Part shown: piece by piece, positions 25,601 to 37,600 of the stretch
How the letters are laid out: each line of letters starts with the position of its first letter
Numbering within the stretch: the first letter of the stretch is position 1
DNA from: Parasponia andersonii
Lineage: Eukaryota > Streptophyta > Magnoliopsida > Rosales > Cannabaceae
Assembly (NCBI GenBank): GCA_002914805.1
Contig: JXTB01000118.1
Coordinates: 235,960 to 299,959 of the forward strand
DNA length: 64,000 nt
Reading direction: 5' to 3'
The notes under the pieces: model-generated
Told to the model about the DNA's origin: nothing
The model's database searches: none
The model's input: the letters and a program-made list of their open reading frames with translations, nothing else
Translations under genes and position numbers: made by a program

Positions 25601-28600
25601 AATCTCCTCCACAAAACTCCACACCAAGAATGATAGTAATAATAAAGCAGCAAAGCAATATATATACTCAAACAACTAGAATTGTATATATTTCTAATAA
25701 TAGTATAAAGAATTTAATAAAGATAAAATCTAACATACAACCTAATAAAACTATATATAAGAGCATAAAGAATTTAATAAATAAATTCTAGCATGCAACT
25801 TAGCATAAAAAATTTAATAAAATAAATTCTAACATGTAACCAAACAGAAACCTTATATAAAACAAGGACTCAGTTTTACGATTATAGGAAAATAATAACA
25901 TGCAATATGTGCAATATATAAGGTTACAAACTTTTATAACTAAATATTTCACAAGTAATGTTATCAAAATTATTATGCTCTAATCTTAAGCAGAATTTCG
26001 ACAACACTTTAAAATAAGTATTCCTGCAAAACAAAAGATTGTTAAGAGTTGAGGTTTATGTATCATACAGAGTCCTTAAAACTGATTCGCTCTATCTACC
26101 AGAATGCTTGAGGATTGCAAGCGATAGTTTTCCATGATACAATGACTAACACTTCTACTCTTACAAACTACAAACTTAACTTGTAGACCTCTTCTCACTC
26201 AAGATTTTCTAGAACTAGATTATCAGAGAAAACTAGAACCAGAAACTAAACGCTAAGACACTCAAAGAAAGAAAGCTGCTAAGGAGAATATTGAAGGGGA
26301 AAACAAAGCTGAGAGCTTTTGATGGTGTATTCGAAGAGATAGTGAGGGTCTGCTTATATAGTAGGTGAAAATGTTGGTTACAAAAACCAGCACTAATGCT
26401 CCGTAATGCCATTAACTTGGCTATTACTCATGAGCCAGAATTGAACATTTTTTTTATTTATTTAAAATGGCAGTTTTAAATCTAACAGCCAAATCTTTTA
26501 TTGCCATTAATTTCAAATATTCTTCTAGAAGCAATAAAATAGAAAAAATAGGAAAAAAAATAAACATGGCCGCAGTGAAAATTGGCTTTATATGGTCCAA
26601 GAATTTTGGACGACATTTGTGTTCGGAGGTGCAGACGCATACGAGCCCATACAAATTCAAACCTAAATCCAAAAATTTACACCCCCCTATGTGCACTTGA
26701 GAGAGTATTTTGGCTACACATAATTTCACCTATAAAAAATGCAACTCTATATAAAGCACAGGTTTGAGAGCTTCCCAATCAATGTGGGATAAGCTTTTTC
26801 ATCTTTCTTCTTCTATTTTCTAATAGCAACAAGTATATTTTGCACATCAATTTCTCATTCACTCAAGCTCCAATTTTGACACATAACATATCAATTTAAT
26901 GTACATATAGAGTGGAATAAGATTATACCAAAACCTTTCACTTTTACAAAGTGGGTCTTACTCTAATTTATGCTCTAAATTGGCTCATGAAAATAGAATT
27001 ACAATTTTAATTTTAGACTTTACTATATATATGAACTCTCAAGCTCACTTAAGCCCAAATTACTATTTCAAATAAATGACTCATTTTTTAACAAGTGTTT
27101 CCTTACATTGGAAATACTATGCCTTAGTGATCAAATCTTCGTGAGGTCTTGTCGAATCTTCCTGTCGTCTTTACTAGTATTCAGAACATGTTTATAACAA
27201 AAATCTTCTTGTGTTTATTGAATAGTAATAAATAGTAAACTTGGAAAAGTGAGTGGCTCAAGCAATAGACTTATTCCCTTACCCATGCTAAGTACTAATC
27301 ATTGTGGTAATGCTTAGATCAATTTCTAAATGCATTTTACACATTTGGATCATAAAAGATTTGATTAGATGAGTCTATTAGAGGTCCCCTATCTAGATCA
27401 TGAGTCAAATTCTTATTAGCCTACTATTCAATAAACACATTATTAAATACTTAAACTAAGATTTGATGATCCAAGTACTTTGAAATGCTAATAGTATTAT
27501 CTTATTGTTCAATAAGAGTAATGGAATTCATACGTACTTATGAATATATTTTTCTACTATTCAAAGACTCGTACTTCTAACATGCCAACATATAGATCTT
27601 CCATTTTGATCACTCTCTTTTAACATCTCGAAAAGCAATGAATACAAATTTCTAATTCACTCAAAATTAAAGTCATTACCAAACAAGATGACTAAACAGA
27701 AAGCAATTGATTCAACCCAAAATGTGAGCTAAAACCAATAAGGACAGTTACTCTGAAGCCTCCCTAAAATGAATATATAATTGAAATTGAGTCAACCTCG
27801 AATGGAATAACTCAACTTAAATCAACTTGTGGCAAGGTGATTAATTAGAGTGTGGCTAACTTGTAATAGGATAACTAGAAATTAGTCATCCCTAGATGAG
27901 ATGACAGAAACTAAATTAATTACCTAAGACAAGGCGATCAATGCAGTTATATATCTTAATGGGATCCCTTACTTTCATGATTGAAATCCATTCAACCATA
28001 AGAAAACTTATTCAAATGATATTCTCAAATACTCTTAAAATAATCTTTCAACTGGAGTTACGATGATTTTGACTCACCCATCTAACTTCTGATAATTAAA
28101 ATAGTAAGCCTCCACACTAACTGCAAATTTAATTCTAGTTAGAAAATGTCATTTTGACATCTAAAAAAATGACGTGGGAACAAAGATTAGGGGGAGCAAA
28201 ATCTGACCCTAAAAGCAAGCATCAGAAGCAAAACGGGGAAATGAGGAGAACAATTTTGGTCAAGAGAGTGGAAGGACGACCATACATTATTTTTTTAGAA
28301 TTTTTTTCGACTCTTAATTGGCTCAAGAATATTTTGCTCTTTTCTCTTCATTCATATTATGTTATCAAGCAAGCTTGGTACTTTCCTCAATTTCTATTGT
28401 AGAATTAATATATTCTGCATAGATATAACCTACTAGTACTTCAATCCAAACTATAAAAATAGAAGAATTATATCTATTTTATTGATTTTTCTAAACGAAT
28501 GAAAGGAAAACATTTGTACATGAACTACAATTTGTACATAATTTGTACGTATTGAAGCATTAACGAGGTATTTCAAAATTCAATGTATGTAGTTTAATAT

Positions 28601-31600
28601 TTAATCCATTTCTTTTAACATGTATCTCCATTTTAAATATGTTTCCTTTTAAAAATATATATAGTCACATACTTTATTATCTTTCTAAATTTTGCTTTTT
28701 ATGCAAGTTTGAGTTATTTAGTATTTTTTTTTCTTTTTCTTTTTGGGCAATGTTTACTAAATCTTTATATTAAAAATATGACATTTTTTGGGTACTCATT
28801 TACAGTTTCATATGAAAAATTTCACCACAAAGATAGTGGGCATGATGAAGTCAGAAGATTTATATGCTTCTCAAGGAGGGCCAATAATATTGTCACAAGT
28901 ATGAATCTTATTATTTTTTTACATCATAAACTTTTTAACTAACGAAAAATATTAGATAATTTCAACATAAATGCGTTGTTAATATATTTACTTTATATGT
29001 AAAATTAAAAATAGAATTTTTGACATATTTGGCTTCTCTATTATTCACGATTGGTAAATAGTCCTTCAGGTATTGTTTTGCCAATTAAGTCTCTAAGTTA
29101 TAAATATCTTGGTAACTAAGTCATTTTCGTTTGTGATTGTTAAAAAATTATATAAAATTGAGTATTTTTAAGTCAGATGTAAGATTCTCGAAAGATAGAA
29201 TCTATATTTTATTGACACTAATTGGAATTAGAAGAAAAACAACTAAAAATTATACATTACAATTAAAAAAATAATTTTAAAAATTAAAAATAAAATTTTA
29301 AAAAATTTCTCCTAAAATTTCTTTTTATTTCTCTTCAAAACTAATCTCTTCCAAACTAATTAGTTTTGATGAAATTCTAATTTTGCTCTCTAAAACTTTG
29401 CACTGATTTTAATATGTTTAATTCATAGAAACTTTAACATCAATAAATGAAAAAGGCTCCATGCTGAAATTTTTAAAACTTAAGGATTTAATTGTCAAAA
29501 AAAGAACTCATAGACTACTTTGACAATTTGCCAATAATGTATGGGCAAAACATGCATGCTAAAAACCTTCAAAAATATCATACAGATTGAGAATGAATAC
29601 GAGAACATCGAAGCAGCGTTCCATGAAAAAGGAGCATCATATGTTCGTTGGGCTGCAAAAATGGCTGTTAATCTTCAAACTGGTGTGCCTTGGGTGATGT
29701 GCAAGCAAAGTGATGCTCCTGATCCAGTGGTTAGTCTTTTTTCTTTATCATTATTTTATCCTAAATTGGACGTGCATATTCTTTAAGAAAGAAAGTATTT
29801 CAGAAATTAAAAGAACTTAAATTTATTGATTAATATCTGTAGATAAATACATGCAATGGAATGAAATGTGGAGAAACTTTCAAAGGGCCAAATTCACCAA
29901 ACAAGCCATCACTCTGGACAGAGAATTGGACATCTTTGTAAATTATCTAAACCTTTTAATAATTTATACAAATAAGTTATAAGTACATTTAGTAAATGTT
30001 ATATGGTTGAATAAAATTTAATATTGTACTATGATCAACACAATATAATGTAGTACAAAGAAGTGATCAACAAATTATTTCTATGACTATATTGATTTTT
30101 CTATCGATTAAGAGCACTTTTTCTCCATTGTAATTTTCTAAGAAAAAGTGTTTGACCTCTCAGCTATCAAGTATATGGTGGAGAACCTTACATAAGATCA
30201 GCTGAGGATATAGCATTTCATGTGGCACTTTTTATTGCAAGAAATGGAAGCTATATCAATTATTACATGGTATGAAACATTATTAAATTTGTTATAAATA
30301 TCATTGTTATCTTATGATGTTATTTCAAAATTAACATTCATATTTTCTTTTTTAGCTCTGCAAATTGTTATACATTTTCTTTAATTAATTAATCTCAAAC
30401 TCATTACTAGAATGAGTAACAATTTATTCTCATGTATAGTACCATGGTGGAACTAATTTCGGGAGAACTGGCTCAGCATACGTCATGACGAGTTACTACG
30501 ATGAAGCCCCTCTTGATGAATATGGTGACGTGTTTCTGTCACATATACTCAAAAAAAAACGTATATGTCTATATATAGTATAAATTCAATAACATCTTAT
30601 TTGATGCGTCATGAAATATTTAGGTTTGTTAAGACAGCCTAAGTGGGGTCATCTAAAGGAGTTGCATGCTGCAATAAAAAATTGCTCTAGAACTCTACTA
30701 GCAGGAGTGCCAACAAACATTTCTTTAGGCCAAAATCAGAAGGTAAAGTGCAACTGTAAATTCTCCTTTTTCCATTTTTTTTAAGCAATTCCTAAAAGAT
30801 TTCATTGATGGATTCAATTTGTTGATTAGACTAGATCATGAATGAATGAATTATTGTTTTCTCAGGCCTATATTTTTAGAGAAGAAGTCGGAGGATGTGT
30901 GGCATTTCTTGTTAACAGTGACATAAGAAATAGTTCTACAATAAATTTTCAAAATCAATCATACGTGTTGATGCCTAAGTCAATCAGTATACTACCAGAT
31001 TGTGAAAATGTCATTTTCAACACTGCAAAGGTTAGTTGATATACTTTCAAAACTACTTTTTGCTTCCTTTTTTTTTTTTTTTTGCCCCCCTAGTCAAAGC
31101 TCGACCTTGGGTTACTAATTAAGATGTATGCATGTATTGGATATCAAATAAAGGATAATTACAAAAAAAAAAAAAACTCACCTCTATTTTGGCTAAATTA
31201 GACAACCAACATTTTCAGAATCAGAACTGAAAATGGCATATCCCCCCCTAGGATTTTATTTTATAAGGATTTTATTTTATAAACTAATACACCCATTAGT
31301 AAAAATTTAGTCAAAATCAAAAACAGAAAGAGACAAAGATACCCTTTGTCAAAACCTAGGTCAAGTGTAAAACATGAAATAAAAAGAAAAATAAAAACTA
31401 AAAAAAAAAAAAAAGAAAGGAAAACCAAGCTCATATGAATAAATGGGGCCTTTGCTTTCTTCCTTCCGTCTTTGTCGTTTTTGCATCTTGTTTTAGAGTA
31501 AAAAAGGCTTAGTATGCACTCCAATGGATCCTCAACCCAACCCACTCGACACTTGCCTCACTGAAGTCCTTATCAGAAGCTGTCATCATTCCAATGCCGC

Positions 31601-34600
31601 TCTCCAATACCACCTATATAGACTATTATTTTAGAATAGAAGTTCTTTATTGTTGGTTTCTATCTAATTATATATATATATATATATATTTTATACTAAA
31701 AAATAATTAAAAATATTAAATAATAAATTTTTTATTTTTTTAATTATCTGATAATCATTGAATCTAACTATTAAAATAAATAAATATCTATAAAAAAAAT
31801 ATATTAATTAGTTTGGATGCACAAATATAAATTTGGACATTGTTGCCCAAGTAAAAAGCTAAGAGTCACGTTTTTCAATGCTCACTCTCTCTGAAAATCG
31901 CTTCTCGGTTCCCAAAATCTCTTTTTTATCCATGTATAATATTTTCACTTAGAAGTATAACATTCTACTTGTGATGAATAACATTTTCGCTTCAGCCACT
32001 AGTGCCTCAATATTTGGATGGGTAATGTGGTCAAACCCTATTGATCTATATACAGGTACGGTTTTCTTTATTTTTATGGCTTATACCATAAAAGGTCTTA
32101 ACGGTCTTGAACTATTCAATTCGTAGAAATTTGGGCTTAAAATTAAAATTTTAATTGTGGTAATTAAATTTTTAAATTTTTTATTTTAAAATAATTTGAT
32201 CTCTCAATCATCTAAATTATAATTTCTTATTAAATTTTGATCAAATTAGCATCAGAAAGTGTGCTTAAAGGTAAATAAATGAATACAATACATTTTTTAG
32301 AGTTCTTGATGCAAATTTAGAAAAAATATTTTTTTATTAATTATTTTTATACTTAAAATTTTCAAATTATTTTTTAAATACACTTTCAGATGTCACCATA
32401 TACTCTTAATGTATATTTTTGGTAAAAAATTTAACAATATATTGTAATTTAGATAGTCTTTAGGACCAAATTGCTATAAATCAGAAAGTTTAAAAGCATA
32501 ATTGTTATAATTGAAACTTTGAAAATTAAATTGCCATAGATTGGATAGTTTAGGAGCCATTTGTACCATTAAGCCTATTTTCATTTTGACTAAATTATTT
32601 TTGTTTCAAATTTTATTTAAAATTTAAGAGCAAATTGGGAATTAATATTATTTATATTCAAACTTCTTAAAACGTACATTATCTATAATACTTCAAAAGA
32701 CTACTAATGAGAAATAATATCAAAACTTTGTGGAGTTGAATCTAATACGGAGGTGATAAACAAGGAGGATGGAGAAGTAAGACTAAATTACAAATGACCA
32801 AACACGAAGGCAAGATTAGTTCGTTTAAAATTTCGTTACAGAATAAGCCTTTCAATAAGTGGATTAATAGTTGGCATGGATAAATTTTCGCATGACTCTC
32901 TAATCAAAGTAAAAATAATAGAACAAAGTAAAATGTCGTTTATATATTAGTGTATTTCTATAGTAATCTGTAAAAATTTTGTTAAAACAATTGATCCTAA
33001 AGTGATCGATTTTTTCATTTTAAATTTTAAATCATCTTCAGGTAAGCACAAAGTCAAACAAGAGAATTATAAGACCAGAACTAACGTTTAATTCGGTGGA
33101 AAGATGGAGAGAATTTAGAGATGTCATTCCAAACTTTGAGGATACCAAAATAAGAGCTAATGCACTACTTGAGCACATGAACATGACAAAAGACGAAACT
33201 GATTATGTTTGGTATACTTTGAGGTAACATTTCTTTAGTAGAAAACTTATGAACATGTATATATATACCCACCATAATATAGATATACTCACTCACGCTT
33301 GCACACATACTAGATGCAAATTGATAATTACATGTTTTAATCATTGACAACCTTAATTTCATGAAAATGAAAATTCTCTTTAATTAATTGTGATTTTGGT
33401 AATTTACAGGTTTGACCATAATATTTCTTGCAATGAAGCAGTTCTTTACGTCGAGTCTCTTGGACATGTTGCACATGCTTTTCTCAATGACATCTCCTTG
33501 GGTAAGATATCGCAATATATATTTTACTTCTTTCATATATATTGAAAAGAAAATTGCTATAATATTTTGTTTGAATAATATGATTATCCAACCTAATTTA
33601 TTTTTTTTCTTTTTGTTTCAAAGCAACAATATCACGTCAATGTCAACATTTACGTAACTATGTAGTTTACTATAGATAAATTAATCGTAATTTTGTAATT
33701 ATTCGCGAATTAGAGATTTTTGACAATACCAGGTCGAATATGACTAGAGAAATCAAGAAAGTAAAGTACAACCATTTTCCTTCTCCTAGCACAATGTTAT
33801 TTTTTCAACTAAACTTCTCACTTTGTTTCTATTCAATTAGAATAATTTACGAAATAACTTTTCTATCCTAAATAATTTTTGTATTAAGGCTTATTATTAA
33901 GGATACATTATTCGAATCCTATTTTTCAAATCTAAAAACAGTTTTTATATAGAAAGATAAATATTTTATCTTTTCAATTTTCTATCTAAAAGTTGTTTCT
34001 GAATTTGAAGAATAATCTTTATATAGAAAATTGAAAAGATAAATGTTTTACCTTTTCAAAGTTATTTCTAAATGTGAGAATAAGATTCGAATCTATACCA
34101 AACACAGTATAAGTTACTTCAATTGTCTTTTCTAAATTTCTAATAAATAAGTAAATTAGAATTCTATTGAGAAAGTAAGCATGATTAGACCAGTTATTAA
34201 TTTTTAATAATAAGTAAATACAAACAACTTATAACTTGGTTACACCTTGTGTGTTTTTTTTTTTTAAATGAAATGAAAGGTGAAGATTTTCTCAAAATTT
34301 TGCTTGAGAAGATCCCACCACTCTTCTCTCGTAATTTTTTTTTAAAAAAAATAATGGAAAACAAAAGTTTAGCAACAAGCCTAAAAGTATAGAATTATCA
34401 TTTTATTTTCCTTCCACAACCTTTGACATTTGTATTCTTTTATATTACGTTTTATTTTCCTTCCACAACCTTTGACATTCGTACTCTTTTTTATTACAGA
34501 TTATTAAATATACTCATATTTCTTCAAAAGTAATTTCACAAGAATGATTTTTTATTTTTTTTCTTTTGTGGCTTGGCATAATATTTACGGATGAATGGTT

Positions 34601-37600
34601 GCAAATCCAGTTAAATTAGTGAGCCCGCTTTCTAATATATCTAATAAACACATGCCGCTGTTAGATTCAATTATTTAAATGCATGCTTTATTTTATGATA
34701 AACAAATTAATGCAAATATTATGTCAGTCGTGAATATTATTGTGGAATTTCACGAGGACATGCACAATTTACTACTATAAGCACATTCACAAATTCACAA
34801 ATATGTTTATTAAAATGCTTTGAAGTGCATGATTGATAGTAGAGATATTTATTTATTTTTTTCCTCTTAAAGAATAAGGATCAATTAAAAAATATATATA
34901 TATATATAATTACTGTACTGAACTGGATATATAATCTTTTATATTTGGTGTATAAAATTTTACACTTATTATATAAGAATATATACTGGACATTTTGCTA
35001 TAACATTTGACAAAAAAACATTTACTGAAATTATACCCAAAATTTGGTCACATTTTTATAAGCCCCTTAAATATATATCAAAGAAAATCAAATAAATTTT
35101 TATCTAAACATAGGATATGCTTTTGTGCTTAATTCCATAATATTGGGAAAATTATGTATGTAATTCATTAAAAATGAAAAGGGACAGAAGTTTACTTTTT
35201 TATCCCTCAATAGAATTAGAGAAGAATTGAATTGTCAATTATAATTGATATTGGAACCTTACATTTGGTCATATGTGTTCAGGATATGCACATGGAAATA
35301 AAAGTAACAGTAAGTTCATCATGGAGAATCCTGTAGTACTAAATGATGGAATAAATAATATTTCTTTGCTCAGTGTTATGGTTGGACTACCGGTAATATT
35401 TTTAATCATTCAGTGATGGGCTTAAACTTTCAAACTTTCATTTGTTTCTCTTGCCTACCATGTCTAACCACCTCTCTTCCCTCCTCCGTTCTTCTTTTTC
35501 TTTTCTTATCTTGTACTTACAGGATTCTGGACCTTTTCTTGAAAGAAGATTTGCTGGGTTAACCAGAGTGGAAATTCACTGCAAAACTGAAAATGATTAC
35601 TACAATTTTACAAACTATCAATGGGGGTATCAGGTAATTACCAATGTCGCGGTTGCAACCATAGTATTATGTTTCGTAGTATATAAATGCTTATTAATAT
35701 GAAAGTTCCAATATTAATTTCATTATTTTGAAGGACCAGATAGGGTAATTGGAAAAACTAACATATATCATTGTAATTTTAATTTTGAAATTAACTCAAT
35801 GTAGGTTGGACTAACTGGAGAGGAGTTACAAATATATAGAGAACAAAATTTGGATGACGTGAAATGGAATCAATTTGAAGACTCCTCCAATCATACGACT
35901 CTTATTTGGTACAAGGTACATAATTTCACTTCTTAGACGGGAGATATCAATGGTTATTTGTCATGATTTACGGTTTATGACTGCCTATACTTCTAGTTTT
36001 GATATTTTCCTTGGTCAATTTCATGAATCTTTTTTTGTTTTTTTGAGGGGACAATTTCATGAATCTTAATTGTTAGTTTTGATCTCGTTTTTCAAATGCT
36101 GATATCCACATCTCTCTCTATCCCATCAAATTCACTCTTCTAACCATGACTTTCTAGACATTTTGATTACAATATTGCAAGAAATGGAGAGTTACAAAAG
36201 GAAAAGAGAAGAAAAAACAAACTAAATTAGATTCCTTGATGTACTTTAATAATTTCCTATGATGTTACATATGATTCATCAAATACTAGTGGATGATAAT
36301 TTTATATATAAACTTACTTTCTTTTATGGACAGTGAAAAAATATATATGAATGAGAAATAAGACATGAGTACAGTTATTTTTCTAATTGAAAAATTATGT
36401 AGCCTAGCTAGAATGGCCCATTATAGTTATATAAAAAACAATCTTTGTTTAATTACTTGAATAACTTCAATATTCAAGGGAAAATCTAAAATGAAAAAAG
36501 TTGTGCTACTGAATTTAGCTTGTAATTTACATGCACTTCTATGAGCCAACAATCATGCTTATTTTTCATATTTTAGAGAAACATGCACCATAAACATTAG
36601 CGCGTGAAACTAAAAACTACATAGTTTACATGAAACTAGGACAAACATATTCCCATAAAAGTAGAGTTATTACGACAAATGGTCGTTTTTTATACTTCAT
36701 TTTAGTCAATATGCCAATTCAAAATAAATAAATATATGTTTTAGTCATTGTTAATAACATATACATTATATCAATTTTATACTATTTTTTATTTCTAATA
36801 AAGTGAATATAATCACATATATATAATGGAATTGATATAGTTGATCATTTTGCTAAAGAATTTAATTTGAAAACTTATTTACTTGTAAGCGGAGCAGCGG
36901 TTGGAATTCGGCCATTTGTCTAAGAGGCACCAAAAAGTTCAAAAATTTTAAAACAAAGCTGAGATAAAGTGTGGATTATAGCATCCCCTATACGAGGGAT
37001 GTTGCAAAAGTGACCACAATTACCATTTTCCAATGTCATCTGCCCCATTTACCCCACCCATAGCATTCTTAAAATCAATTCATAAATAAAATAATATCAT
37101 AGCCGTTGTGTGATATGTTTTACATTTATGTGCCAGGTTTTATCCATGGATAATATATGTTTATGAATGTTTTATAGATTAATGTGCCAGGTTATAACCA
37201 TGGATATTGTATGTTTATGAAAGTCTAGACAGATTTAAAAGAATATATTTGAAATCTTTCAATAATTGACATTCCTTACAAATAGGACAAATATTTTTGG
37301 TAACTATCGACATCTCCTATATTATTTTCAACATAATCGAATTTTTAATAAAATTTTGGCAGGTTGTATTCGATGCACCAAGTGGAAATGATTCAGTGGC
37401 CCTAAACCTTAGCACAATGGGAAAAGGTGAAGCTTGGGTCAATGGACATAGCATTGGTCGTTATTGGGTTTCATTCCATACTATCAAAAACAAGCCATCA
37501 CAATCATTGTAAGTAGCCGATAATTAATTGGTACTTTTATAAATTTACGTTATTTATTACTATTGTTGTCGATGTTCTCGTACTTACCAATCTTTCAAGT

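Larger units (their letters stand above)
20659..27093 (-). mobile_element. Ty1/copia retrotransposon with both LTRs, in gene 1 intron 4
   Basis: Two direct LTRs (20659-21891 and 25883-27093) flank a 4-kb internal region. On the minus strand this codes for protease, integrase, reverse transcriptase and RNase H in that order, which defines Ty1/copia. A polypurine tract, reading ATGTGGGGGAT on the minus strand, lies at about 21892-21904 next to the 3' (left) LTR, which starts TGTTAG. Only about 220 bp separate the 5' (right) LTR from the protease region, so gag is missing. In the first 190 bases the LTRs differ at roughly 15 positions by eye, so the insertion is old. Five-base flanks (AGGAC and AGTGT) do not match. 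Confidence 0.88.

Noticed and set aside
24260..25791. Plus-strand open frame 25216-25791 (191 aa)
   Set aside because: It is antisense to the copia protease region (DTGASRHIC on the minus strand) and shows no domain of its own.
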